NCBI RefSeq assembly: GCF_000024105.1
Contig: NC_013171.1
Coordinates: 124,001-188,000, forward strand
Direction: 5' to 3'
DNA: 64,000 nt
DNA from: Anaerococcus prevotii DSM 20548
GTDB lineage: Bacteria; Bacillota; Clostridia; Tissierellales; Peptoniphilaceae
Shown here: positions 43,629-52,910 of the stretch, piece by piece
Layout: each line of letters starts with the position of its first letter
Position numbering within the stretch: the first letter of the stretch is position 1
Made by a program: the position numbers and the translations under genes
The notes under the pieces: generated by a model
What the model saw: the letters and a program-made list of their open reading frames with translations, nothing else
What the model was told of the DNA's origin: nothing
Database searches by the model: none

Positions 43629-44585
43629 ATGGAAAAAATTTTATTTCTAGAAGGAAAATATAGGGAGAAAATCTGGGGAGGCAAGAGACTTAGGGAAATT
43701 TATTCTTACGATATTCCTTCAGATAATACTGGAGAATATTGGGCGATTTCCGATATGGGAGATATGAGTTCTATTATTACTAATGGAGAATTTAAGGGGA
43801 AAAGCTTAGAAGAAGTCTACCAAAAGCACAAAGACCTTTTTGGAAATCCGAAAGAAGCTACCCTTCCCCTCCTTGTTAAGATTATAGATGCAAACACTGA
43901 CCTATCAATCCAAGTCCACCCAGATGATACTATGGCAAGAGAGCTTGAAAACTCTAGGGGAAAGACCGAATGCTGGTATGTCCTAAACGAAGAGCCTGCC
44001 TCAATTATCTACGGCCTTAAGGTAGATGATAAAAACGAGGCTATAAAACTCATTGACGAGAGAAAGTGGGATGAGCTTTTAAGAGAAGTCCCAGCGAGGA
44101 AAGGAGATTTCTTTTTCGTAGAAGCAGGCACAGTCCATGCCATAAAGAAGGGGTCTCTAATCTTAGAAATTCAACAAGCAAGTGATATAACCTACAGGCT
44201 CTATGACTATGATAGAAAAGACGATAATGGGAAACTTAGAGACCTTCACCTAGAAGAATCCAAGAAGGCGATTAAAATAAATGAAAACAAAGAAGAAATT
44301 GAAGAATTTAAAATAGAAGGCCTTAAGGGAAGGGTTCTTACCCAAAATAAATACTTTGAAGTTTATGAATATAAGATAGAAGGAAGAAGTGAATTTATAA
44401 AAGAAAATCCTTATAGCCTTTGGAGTGTAGTTGGTGGACGTGGAGAGATTTTAATAGATGGAAAGTCTTATGGGATAAAGAAGGGAGACTTTTTTATTCT
44501 AACAGATGAGGTGAAAAAATTTGAGCTTAGAGGAGAAATAAGTCTTGTAGAATCCTTTACGGTAGAGGATAAAACATTTGCATAA
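43629..44585 (+). CDS. manA: Mannose-6-phosphate isomerase, class I
   Basis: A 318-residue cupin metalloenzyme converting mannose-6-phosphate and fructose-6-phosphate. Zinc ligands are in SIQVHPDD and GKTECWYVL, and the third in EAGTVHAIKKGS; the active-site arginine is in DITYRLYDYDR. It fits the 310-320 residue Firmicutes ManA. It lies immediately upstream of the glycan locus and would deliver mannose freed there into glycolysis, though a terminator separates the two. Confidence 0.93.
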   Translation: MEKILFLEGKYREKIWGGKRLREIYSYDIPSDNTGEYWAISDMGDMSSIITNGEFKGKSLEEVYQKHKDLFGNPKEATLPLLVKIIDANTDLSIQVHPDDTMARELENSRGKTECWYVLNEEPASIIYGLKVDDKNEAIKLIDERKWDELLREVPARKGDFFFVEAGTVHAIKKGSLILEIQQASDITYRLYDYDRKDDNGKLRDLHLEESKKAIKINENKEEIEEFKIEGLKGRVLTQNKYFEVYEYKIEGRSEFIKENPYSLWSVVGGRGEILIDGKSYGIKKGDFFILTDEVKKFELRGEISLVESFTVEDKTFA

Positions 44586-44611
44586 GCAATAAATGAAAAT
44601 ATTTTCAAAAG

Positions 44612-44673
44612 ATGCAAGGAATGGATAAATATACTGAAAATGTGTTTATTACTCCATTTCCTTGCATTTTTTA
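44612..44673 (+). terminator. Long-armed terminator after manA
   Basis: ATGCAAGGAATGGA (44612-44625) pairs with TCCATTTCCTTGCAT (one bulge) around a 24-base loop with further pairing, and six T follow. Downstream, a palindrome TTTAC-ATAATA-GTAAA (44710-44725) lies before the next operon and could be a regulator site. Confidence 0.7.
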
Positions 44674-44757
44674 TGCGGATATTATAAAATAATATTAGCG
44701 ATAAGCGAATTTACATAATAGTAAATCCTTTTCATAAATTATATGTAAGGAGTAAGA

Positions 44758-45849
44758 ATGGCGAATTTAAAATTAGAACACATAGATAAAATTTATCCTA
44801 ATGGAGTTCAGGCAGTATTTGATTTTAATTTAGAAATTGAAGATAAGGAATTCATAGTTTTTGTAGGACCTTCTGGTTGTGGAAAGTCTACAACACTTAG
44901 AATGATTGCAGGCCTTGAGGAAATTTCTGAGGGGAATTTATACATTGACGGCGAGCTTATGAATGAGGTAAGTCCCAAGAATAGAAATATCGCTATGGTA
45001 TTTCAAAACTACGCCCTCTATCCACACATGACAGTTTTTGACAACATGGCCTTTGGTCTTAAGCTTCAAAAGGTAGACAAGGCTGAGATTAAGAAAAAGG
45101 TAGAAAGAGCAGCAGAAATGCTCGAGTTGACTAATCTTTTGGATAGAAAGCCTGCGGCCTTATCTGGAGGACAAAGACAAAGAGTTGCCCTAGGGCGAGC
45201 CATAGTAAGGGAAGCTGATATCTTCCTTATGGATGAGCCTCTATCTAACCTAGATGCTAAGCTTAGGGTTCAGATGAGAACAGAAATATCCAAAATTCAT
45301 GACCAGCTTGATACTACAACTATTTACGTAACTCACGATCAGACTGAGGCTATGTCAATGGCTTCAAGGATTGTAGTAATGAAAGATGGCTATATGCAAC
45401 AGGTTGGAACTCCAGAGGAAATCTATGACTCTCCAGCTAATATTTTCGTTGCAAACTTTATTGGTTCTCCTCCAATGAACTTCTTTAATGGAAAAGTAGT
45501 AAATTCCAAGATTCAAGTTGGTAATGATGATATTCCAGTAACTAATGAGCAAAAAGAAGCTTTAAAATCCTACGAAGCTAAGGAAATAATAGTTGGAATA
45601 AGACCAGAATCTTTTTCTATTAATACCGAAGGGAAAAGCGCTAAATCAATCAAAGCAAGGATAGAAAATATAGAAATGCTTGGGGATGAATCTATCCTTT
45701 ATGCAAGAGCAGAAGAAGCTGCAAGCCAGATAGCAGTAAAGGTCCAAGGAAAGTTTAAAGGAATAGATAAAAACGACGAGATTAATCTAGATATAAACTT
45801 GGATGAAATCCACCTATTCGATAAAGATACGTCAATGAGAATTGTATAA
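44758..45849 (+). CDS. MsmX/UgpC-type sugar ABC transporter ATPase, copy 2
   Basis: A 363-residue ATPase with Walker A GPSGCGKST, signature LSGGQRQRVALGRA, Walker B DIFLMDEPLSNLD and switch YVTHDQ, followed by a MalK-like regulatory domain. First gene of the glycan import operon. The stop overlaps the next start by one base. It resembles the maltodextrin ATPase at 34322 closely in layout, so the two may be partly interchangeable. Confidence 0.92.
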   Translation: MANLKLEHIDKIYPNGVQAVFDFNLEIEDKEFIVFVGPSGCGKSTTLRMIAGLEEISEGNLYIDGELMNEVSPKNRNIAMVFQNYALYPHMTVFDNMAFGLKLQKVDKAEIKKKVERAAEMLELTNLLDRKPAALSGGQRQRVALGRAIVREADIFLMDEPLSNLDAKLRVQMRTEISKIHDQLDTTTIYVTHDQTEAMSMASRIVVMKDGYMQQVGTPEEIYDSPANIFVANFIGSPPMNFFNGKVVNSKIQVGNDDIPVTNEQKEALKSYEAKEIIVGIRPESFSINTEGKSAKSIKARIENIEMLGDESILYARAEEAASQIAVKVQGKFKGIDKNDEINLDINLDEIHLFDKDTSMRIV

Positions 45850-46490
45850 TGGAAGCTCTATCGAAATCTTTGGGCAAAGTCGGAGAGCTTATACTCTTCG
45901 TCCTTTTGTCTATAGTATATACTAGCTTGATAATCTCGCCTTTGATTTTGGTAAATCTTCTAATCGAAGGGAGTCTTATTAGATATATTTTATTATTTAT
46001 TCCCCTGATTGGACTTTTGGGCCTAGCTTTGGAAAGGGAACTTATAGCGGTAAAGGCGGTTTTTATAGATTATAAGTCCTATTATAGGCCTTATTTTAAA
46101 GATGTTTTCGGACAAGGTTTCATCAAAAAGTATTTGACTTATTCATTGATATTTAGTCTCTACTTTTACTTCTCTGACGCCTTGAGAATCCTAGAAAGTG
46201 ATGCGCTAATCCTCTTTGTATTTAGGATATTTTTAAGCCTAATATTTAGAAATATTATTTTTTATACAATACTTCAAAGGGCTTTTAGGGAAGACATTGG
46301 ATTCATCAAGACTATCAAGAATTCTTGCTTATTAACATTTAGATTCCCAATATATGCAATTATTATCGGCTTTGTCCGGGAAGTTATAGAAAGTTTACTT
46401 GTTACAAATATTCTTTGGACTTATGTCTTAGTAATTATAATTGGATTTTTGGGAACTTTCATAAATGAGACTAAAGTCAAGAACTTATAA
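45849..46490 (+). CDS. YesL/DUF624-like membrane protein
   Basis: A 213-residue membrane protein with about six hydrophobic helices and conserved-looking basic loops (FIDYKSYYRPYFKDVF, LQRAFREDIGFIKTI). Proteins of the YesL (DUF624) group have this length and helix count and often sit in Lpl-type oligosaccharide ABC operons. The match is tentative. The start codon overlaps the stop of the ATPase gene, so it is firmly part of the operon. Function unknown. Confidence 0.6.
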   Translation: MEALSKSLGKVGELILFVLLSIVYTSLIISPLILVNLLIEGSLIRYILLFIPLIGLLGLALERELIAVKAVFIDYKSYYRPYFKDVFGQGFIKKYLTYSLIFSLYFYFSDALRILESDALILFVFRIFLSLIFRNIIFYTILQRAFREDIGFIKTIKNSCLLTFRFPIYAIIIGFVREVIESLLVTNILWTYVLVIIIGFLGTFINETKVKNL

Positions 46491-46501
46491 GGAAGGTTAA
46501 A

Positions 46502-47503
46502 ATGGAAAATAAAAATCAGGGTCAAGTAAAAGTAATTGACCAAAAGGAATTAGAAAGAAGAAAGAAAAAAGCCAAAAAACCATTTAGCCAAAGATTTAAG
46601 AAGAATCTACCTCTTATGGCCTTCTGTCTACCAGGCTTTATTTGGTTTGCCATAATGAGCTATTTGCCTATGTTTGGGGTAATTATCCCCTTTAAGGACT
46701 ACAAGGTTTTTTCTAAGAATTTCTTCTATAATCTCTTTCATAGCGAATGGATTGGATTTGATAACTTCAAATTCTTCTTCCAAAGCAATGACGCTTGGGT
46801 TATCATAAGAAATACGATTTTGTACAATGCTTGCTTTATAGTTGTAAATATAGTTCTTGCTATGTTTACCGCCATAGCTCTTCATGAGCTTTTAAATAGA
46901 AAAGCTGCGAAGTTCTATCAGACCTCGCTCTTTCTGCCATATTTCTTATCTTGGGTTGTAATCTCTTATGCAGTATTTGCCTTTCTATCACCAGATAAGG
47001 GCTTGATAAATTCTCTTATTATGAAATTCGGTGGAAGAAGTAAGAATTGGTACACAACCAAGACTTGGTGGCCAGTATTTTTGGTAATCATTAATGCTTG
47101 GAAAGGCCTAGGTTATAATACAGTAGTTTACCTATCAGCCCTATCAGGAATTGATAAGACCTACTACGAGGCGGCTGTAATGGACGGAGCAAGTAAGTGG
47201 GAACAGATAAAATATATCACTATACCAATGCTAAAGCCTGTTGTTACTGTTTTATTTATAATGAGTCTTGCTAATATATTTAGGGCAGACTTTGGTTTGT
47301 TCTACCAAGTTCCAAGAGATTCGGGACCTTTGTATTCAGTTACAAACGTAATCGATACCTATGTATTTAGGGCCCTTATGAAAAATGGAGACATAGGCCT
47401 ATCATCAGCCGTATCGCTTCTCCAATCAGCAGTTGGAGCAGTCCTAATAATAGGTGCCAATAAGATTGTCAAAAAATATGATCCACAAAGATCACTTTTC
47501 TAG
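46502..47503 (+). CDS. LplB-type oligosaccharide ABC permease
   Basis: A 333-residue permease with a basic N-terminal tail (ERRKKKAKKPFSQRFKK), six membrane helices and the EAA loop YYEAAVMDGASKWEQIKYITIPML. It ends KKYDPQRSLF, typical of LplB/YtcP-partner permeases. The GAGSSNTG-like segment and length match importers of glycans such as the NgtP1 proteins of pneumococcal N-glycan uptake. Cotranscribed with LplC 8 bases later. Confidence 0.88.
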   Translation: MENKNQGQVKVIDQKELERRKKKAKKPFSQRFKKNLPLMAFCLPGFIWFAIMSYLPMFGVIIPFKDYKVFSKNFFYNLFHSEWIGFDNFKFFFQSNDAWVIIRNTILYNACFIVVNIVLAMFTAIALHELLNRKAAKFYQTSLFLPYFLSWVVISYAVFAFLSPDKGLINSLIMKFGGRSKNWYTTKTWWPVFLVIINAWKGLGYNTVVYLSALSGIDKTYYEAAVMDGASKWEQIKYITIPMLKPVVTVLFIMSLANIFRADFGLFYQVPRDSGPLYSVTNVIDTYVFRALMKNGDIGLSSAVSLLQSAVGAVLIIGANKIVKKYDPQRSLF

Positions 47504-47511
47504 GAGGATAT

Positions 47512-48435
47512 ATGCAAAAAGTAAATAAGAAAAAGCATTTTGATCCCTTAGAAGTAAGTAAGGGAGCTAATATAGGATTAAATATATATCTTATACTACT
47601 AACTATATCAGCGATTTTACCCTTCCTATTTGTATTTATAATATCAATTACGGATGAGTCAACACTTGCGATAAATGGCTATAGTTTATTTCCAGAAAAA
47701 ATCAGCTTCGATGCCTACAAGCTAATTTTTAGCTCTGGTTCATCGATAGTTCAAGCCTACAAGGTATCGATATTTATAACAGTGGTTGGTGTAATATTAG
47801 CCCTAATCCTTACGACCCTATATGCTTATGCCCTATCAAGAGATGACTTTGAATTCAAGGGATTTTTTACAAAAGTCTCAACTATTCCAATGTTATTTTC
47901 CGGAGGGCTTGTAGCAAGTTATCTAGTAATGACGCAATTTTTGGGTCTTAGAAATTCGGTATGGGCACTTATCCTCCCCCTACTTCTAGGAACCTTTAAT
48001 ATAATAATAATGAGGACATTTTTTCAAACAAGTATACCAAAAGCCTTGATTGAGGCGGCGACGATCGATGGAGCCAATGAATTTCAAATATTTTTCAAAG
48101 TAGTGCTTCCCCTATCCTTGCCAGTACTTGCAACAATTGGACTATTCTTAACATTAGGTTATTGGAATGATTGGTATAACGCTATGCTGTACATAGACGA
48201 CTTAGATAAAATACCTGTCCAATATCTCTTAATTAGAATACAAAATTCAACGGCCTTCCTCGCATCAAGAGGTAGCCAAATAGGAGGTGTAGCGAATCAG
48301 GCGATGAAAACTTTGCCACAGGAGACTTTGAGGATGGCTATAGTAGTTATAACAACTGCGCCAATTGCAATAACATATCCATTCTTCCAAAGATACTTCA
48401 TAAGTGGCCTAACACTGGGAGCAGTTAAGGAATAA
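47512..48435 (+). CDS. LplC-type oligosaccharide ABC permease
   Basis: A 307-residue permease with six helices, the EAA loop LIEAATIDGANEFQIFFKVVLPLS and the terminal YFISGLTLGAVKE block that marks LplC/YtcP-like permeases. It forms the channel with the preceding LplB-type subunit. An AGGAGG site lies before the ATG. Confidence 0.9.
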   Translation: MQKVNKKKHFDPLEVSKGANIGLNIYLILLTISAILPFLFVFIISITDESTLAINGYSLFPEKISFDAYKLIFSSGSSIVQAYKVSIFITVVGVILALILTTLYAYALSRDDFEFKGFFTKVSTIPMLFSGGLVASYLVMTQFLGLRNSVWALILPLLLGTFNIIIMRTFFQTSIPKALIEAATIDGANEFQIFFKVVLPLSLPVLATIGLFLTLGYWNDWYNAMLYIDDLDKIPVQYLLIRIQNSTAFLASRGSQIGGVANQAMKTLPQETLRMAIVVITTAPIAITYPFFQRYFISGLTLGAVKE

Positions 48436-48456
48436 TTCATTAATAAGGAGGGAAAA

Positions 48457-50013
48457 ATGAATTTAGTTAAAAAATTTGCTTACACATCAATGGCTCTAAT
48501 GCTTGCTCTAGGCATTTCAGCTTGCGGAAACAATGACGGAAATGTAGAAGATGAAAACAAAACCGAAACTAGTGAAAGCGTAGAAAACAAAGAAAACAAA
48601 GACGATAAAAAAGATAAAAATGCTAAAGATGACGAAGTTCCTACCTTAACTTATCTTAATATAGGAACCCCGCAAGCAGGAACGGAAGAGACAGTAAGTA
48701 AGATTAACGAATACCTTGATGAAAAAGAAGCTGGTTATCACTTAAATCTAATCTTCTATGATTGGGGAGATTATGAACAAAGACTTCAACTTGCTTCATC
48801 AACAGGAGAAGATTGGGATCTAGCCTTTACTGCAAGCTGGGCAGGACCTTACAAGACTCTAGTATCACAAAACGCCTTGATGGATCTAACTGACTTAATG
48901 GAAGGCAAGGAATTTGTTGATTTAATCAATCCTGATATGCTAAAAGGTGTTAGTGTAGACGGCAAAGTTTACGGAATCCCTGCAGCATATCCTGGAGTTG
49001 TTGCAGCTAACCAATTTGTATGGACAAAGAGCATGGTTGATAAATATAATATCGACTACAAGAATATCCAAAATATAGACCAATTAGAGCCTATCTTTGA
49101 AGAAGTAAAAGAAAAAGAAGGTATGCAATATCCATTTGGCGTATCTAAGGACTTCTTGTTCGCTATGCCAGAGCCTGTATATCAAGTTACAGATGGGGTA
49201 GCTGTAAGAGAAGAAGATGGCAAGCTTAAGGCTTACAACTTATATGCGGATGATCTTTATAAAGAACAAATCATGAAGATGAAAGATTATATGGACAAAG
49301 GATACATCTCACCATCAGCTCCACAAGTTGAGCCAGGAACAGTAATGCCAGAAAACGAAGTTCTACTAACAGAAGGTGAAGGAGAACCAGGATCTGCCGC
49401 TATATGGTCAGTTGCACCACGTAACGAAGTAGTATCAAATATAATTGGAGATAAGGTTCTTATATCTAACGACAAGGCTACAGGAAAGATGATTTCCATC
49501 AACTCACAAACTGATAAGGCAGAACTTGCAATGGACTTTATCAACAGAATGTTCACAGATAAAAACCTACAAGACATGCTATCTTACGGTGTTGAAGGCA
49601 AAAACTTCGAGTACAAAGACGGAAAAGTTGTAAAACACAATAAGGATTCTGATGGAATAGATAACGATTACGATGTACCATCATTTACCTTCCTATGTGC
49701 ATTTAACAGAACTCCACTAGAGGGAGCTCCTGGAATTGGCGATGAAGAATTCGATAAGGAAGCAAAAGAATTTGAAGATAAACTAGTAGCATCTCCAGTA
49801 TTAGGATTTACCCTAGACGAATCAAAGATAGCAACAGAAATAGCAAATGTTCAACAAACACAAAGCGAATACACCATCAACCTTAAGACAGGTGCCTTTG
49901 ACGAAAGCTACTATCAAGAATTCTTAGATAAACTAAATACAGCAGGAATCGAAAAGGTAATAGAAGAAGTACAAGCACAATTAGATAATTGGGAAGGCGC
50001 TGATAAGCAATAA
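48457..50013 (+). CDS. LplA-type oligosaccharide-binding lipoprotein, copy 1
   Basis: A 518-residue solute-binding protein. The lipobox is ISAC near residue 23, followed by an acidic, Asp/Glu/Lys-rich linker of about 40 residues. The binding domain has YLNIGTPQAGTEETV at the start and ends YYQEFLDKLNTAGIEKVIEEVQAQLDNW. The DUF3502-like C-terminal pattern is that of LplA-type proteins. Its position after the permeases and before glycosidases suggests N-glycan fragments as ligands. Confidence 0.88.
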   Translation: MNLVKKFAYTSMALMLALGISACGNNDGNVEDENKTETSESVENKENKDDKKDKNAKDDEVPTLTYLNIGTPQAGTEETVSKINEYLDEKEAGYHLNLIFYDWGDYEQRLQLASSTGEDWDLAFTASWAGPYKTLVSQNALMDLTDLMEGKEFVDLINPDMLKGVSVDGKVYGIPAAYPGVVAANQFVWTKSMVDKYNIDYKNIQNIDQLEPIFEEVKEKEGMQYPFGVSKDFLFAMPEPVYQVTDGVAVREEDGKLKAYNLYADDLYKEQIMKMKDYMDKGYISPSAPQVEPGTVMPENEVLLTEGEGEPGSAAIWSVAPRNEVVSNIIGDKVLISNDKATGKMISINSQTDKAELAMDFINRMFTDKNLQDMLSYGVEGKNFEYKDGKVVKHNKDSDGIDNDYDVPSFTFLCAFNRTPLEGAPGIGDEEFDKEAKEFEDKLVASPVLGFTLDESKIATEIANVQQTQSEYTINLKTGAFDESYYQEFLDKLNTAGIEKVIEEVQAQLDNWEGADKQ

Positions 50014-50028
50014 AAGAAAGCAGGAGAG

Positions 50029-51501
50029 ATGAATTTACTAAAAAAACTTAGCATAAGCACACTCCTAGTTGGACTTAGCTTAAGTCTTTCTAGCTGCACA
50101 GCTTCCGATAATAAAGAAAAGTCCAAAAAAGCTTCAGAAGAGCTTCCTACCATAACTTATTATGATGTAGGAACTCCACAAGAAGATACAGGAGAGGTGG
50201 TAGAAGCTATAAATGAATATCTAGATAAATCTGATGCAGGATATCACCTAAACCTACAATTTTTCGATTGGGGCGAATATGAACAAAGACTTCAGCTTGC
50301 GTCAAATGCGGGAGATGACTGGGATATAGCCTTTACAGCTAACTGGTCTGGTCCTTATAAAAACTTGGTAGAGAAGGGAGCCTTTGCTGACATAACGGAT
50401 CTTATAGATGAAAAAGGTCAAGCTATAAAAGATTCTCTTTCAGAAGACGTATTAAAGGGAGCTTCTATTGAAGGAAGACTATATGGTGCGCCAGCAGCTG
50501 CTAAAAATGTTGTTCCAGGCAATTATTTCGTTTGGAATAAAGCTTATGTAGATAAATATAAGATTGATATAGATAGTGTAAAGACTATAAAAGACCTTGA
50601 ACCTTATCTTAAAGAGGTCAAGGAAAATGAAGCGAGCGTCGATTATCCTTTCAACATAGTAAGTGATTTCCTCCTTCAAACACCAACTCCACAGTCTGAA
50701 GCGACACCAGGAGTTGCCGTAAAAGAAGAAAATGGAAAGCTCATCGCCTACAATAGCTGGGCTGACCCAGAGCTTAAGAAACAATTAGACGTCCTAAAAG
50801 ACTACATGGACAAGGGTTATATTAACCCATCAGCTCCTCAGATGAATGCGGGAGATGGAGAAGAAGGTGATAGGTGGCTAGTAACAAAAGCCGAAGGAGG
50901 TCCAGATTCGGATGGGATTTGGTCTAACTCCTTCAAGAGCGAAGTCATATCCTCCCCAGCAGGTAACAAAACAATAGTAACAAATCAAAAAGCTACTGGT
51001 TCTCTTGCCGCTATTAACTCCCAATCTGAGCACAAAGAATTGGCTATGGATTTTCTAAATAGAATGTATAGCGATAAGGAGCTTATGAGATATCTAACCT
51101 ATGGAATAGAAGGCAAGCACTATGATTTAGTAGATGGAAAGGTTGAAAAGTACGAAGATACTAAATATGACGTACCAGCCTTTACCTTCCTAGCCTCTGA
51201 AAATATGACACCACTTACTACATCTGAAGATTCTGACACGCCAGAAGCTAAGGAAAAACTAGATAAGTTTTTAGAGAATTTAGAGCCTTCTCCTATACTA
51301 GGTTTCAACTTTGATAGGAAAAGCGTTGAAAGCGAGGCAGGAAATGTTGAACAGACAATTTTCGAATACGAGAAAAATCTCAAAACAGGTGCCTTTGATG
51401 AAGACTATTATCAAGAATTCTTAGATAAGCTTAATACTGCTGGAATTGATAAGTTGATAGAAGAAGTCCAAAACCAATTAGATAATTGGGATAGGAAATA
51501 G
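50029..51501 (+). CDS. LplA-type oligosaccharide-binding lipoprotein, copy 2
   Basis: A 490-residue paralogue of the preceding protein; the mature domains align through YYDVGTPQEDTGEVV, the DWGEYEQRLQLAS block and the end FLDKLNTAGIDKLIEEVQNQLDNW. The lipobox is LSSC near residue 23. The linker is much shorter than in copy 1. Two binding proteins for one permease pair would widen ligand range. A terminator follows, leaving the glycosidase genes partly separate. Confidence 0.88.
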   Translation: MNLLKKLSISTLLVGLSLSLSSCTASDNKEKSKKASEELPTITYYDVGTPQEDTGEVVEAINEYLDKSDAGYHLNLQFFDWGEYEQRLQLASNAGDDWDIAFTANWSGPYKNLVEKGAFADITDLIDEKGQAIKDSLSEDVLKGASIEGRLYGAPAAAKNVVPGNYFVWNKAYVDKYKIDIDSVKTIKDLEPYLKEVKENEASVDYPFNIVSDFLLQTPTPQSEATPGVAVKEENGKLIAYNSWADPELKKQLDVLKDYMDKGYINPSAPQMNAGDGEEGDRWLVTKAEGGPDSDGIWSNSFKSEVISSPAGNKTIVTNQKATGSLAAINSQSEHKELAMDFLNRMYSDKELMRYLTYGIEGKHYDLVDGKVEKYEDTKYDVPAFTFLASENMTPLTTSEDSDTPEAKEKLDKFLENLEPSPILGFNFDRKSVESEAGNVEQTIFEYEKNLKTGAFDEDYYQEFLDKLNTAGIDKLIEEVQNQLDNWDRK

Positions 51502-51507
51502 AAGTGA

Positions 51508-51539
51508 AAAAGACTTATGTTTAGGCATAGGTCTTTACT
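51508..51539 (+). terminator. Hairpin between transporter and glycosidase genes
   Basis: AAAGACTTATG (51508-51518) pairs with CATAGGTCTTT (51525-51535, G-U pairs). The T tract (ACTTTTG) is weak, so partial read-through into the glycosidases is expected. Confidence 0.55.
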
Positions 51540-51614
51540 TTTGCAAACTATAATGAAAATTGTTTCATTTATTGGAAGTTTTTTTGAGAAATTAGAAAAG
51601 ATTTAGGAGTTAAT

Positions 51615-52910
51615 ATGTTAGAAAAAAGAGGCCTTATTGAAGGGTTCTATGGAATCCCTCGGAGCTTTGAAGAAAGAATGTCTATGATTGGCTTTCTATC
51701 TGATATTGATATGAACCAATATGTCTATGCACCAAAGGATGACCCTTACCACAATGTAAAATGGAGAGAGCCTTATCCAGATGAGAAATTAGCCGAGATA
51801 AGTGAGCTTGCCAGTCTTTCAAAAAATAAGGGAGTCGACTTTGTTTGGGCTATTCATCCAGGGCAAAATTTGATTGATTTTAACTTGTATGAAGAAGAAA
51901 TTGATAAGTTATTTACTAAATACGATAGTCTTCATAAGGCTGGTGTGACCTCATTTGCTCTTTGCATGGACGATATAGATAGGGACTTAGCCTATGAGCA
52001 AAGAGAATTTCATTTAAGATTAGTGAAAGATATCTTAAAGAAACTTAAAAGTTATGAAAACGAAAAACTTTTGTTTGTCCATCCTTGGTATAACAGTGCC
52101 TGGATTGATGAGAAGGGGGAGGAATACTTTAAGCTATTCAGAAATCTAGATAATTTAGAAATTATGTGGACAGGCTATGACGTAGTTGTTCCTATAACAA
52201 AAACTTCCCAAGAAAGATTTACAGAGATTTCCCAAAAAGAAGCCAACATTTGGTTTAACTGGCCTGTAAATGACTATCTAAGAGATAGAATATTTATGGA
52301 AATATTTGAGTTTTATGATTCAAGCGAGATAAACTACAAGTCAATCCTAACAAACCCGATGAATCAGGCAGAGCTAAGCAAGATATCTATCTATCAAATA
52401 GGAGAATTTGCCAAAGATCCAGCTGGCTTCGTCCCTATCGAATCTTTCAAAAGGGCCTTAGGCTATATAGATGAAAAAGTAGCTTCTGAGCTTTTTATAA
52501 TAGCTGATTCCTTCTTTGCCTCAGGAGTTTACGATAGATTTGAGGATAAGAAATATAGGGAAGATTATGAGATTGGACTAGCTTATAGACAAAAAGATTT
52601 TGAAAAAGTTAAAAGCTTAATTGATAAGAAATTAGTTGCCATAGACTCCTACTTCAAAAACCGCACCAATGATAAATTGTACATGGAAGTAAAACCGTTT
52701 TTTACCTCCCTATCATATCTATTGGCAGCTGTTAAGGCAGCGATAGATAAAGACTTTAAGAAAGCCTCAAGCCTATATGAAAAGTGTGGGGAGTGTAAGG
52801 TAAAAATCTATAAAGAATTTAGCTTAGATACTATAGAATATAGGAAGGTCAAAACTTCTAGAGTCTTAATGAAAATCTACGAAGAGCTTATGGAGGAAGT
52901 AGAAAAATGA
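51615..52910 (+). CDS. GH84 family beta-N-acetylglucosaminidase, cytoplasmic
   Basis: A 431-residue enzyme starting RGLIEGFYGIPRSFEER, the GH84 (O-GlcNAcase/NagJ) opening motif. The catalytic aspartate pair is in ALCMDDIDRDL near residue 119, used in substrate-assisted hydrolysis. No signal peptide or lectin module is present, unlike secreted NagJ-type enzymes, so it acts in the cytoplasm. A similar intracellular GH84 occurs in the S. pyogenes glycan locus. It probably removes the reducing-end or exposed GlcNAc from imported glycan. Confidence 0.85.
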   Translation: MLEKRGLIEGFYGIPRSFEERMSMIGFLSDIDMNQYVYAPKDDPYHNVKWREPYPDEKLAEISELASLSKNKGVDFVWAIHPGQNLIDFNLYEEEIDKLFTKYDSLHKAGVTSFALCMDDIDRDLAYEQREFHLRLVKDILKKLKSYENEKLLFVHPWYNSAWIDEKGEEYFKLFRNLDNLEIMWTGYDVVVPITKTSQERFTEISQKEANIWFNWPVNDYLRDRIFMEIFEFYDSSEINYKSILTNPMNQAELSKISIYQIGEFAKDPAGFVPIESFKRALGYIDEKVASELFIIADSFFASGVYDRFEDKKYREDYEIGLAYRQKDFEKVKSLIDKKLVAIDSYFKNRTNDKLYMEVKPFFTSLSYLLAAVKAAIDKDFKKASSLYEKCGECKVKIYKEFSLDTIEYRKVKTSRVLMKIYEELMEEVEK

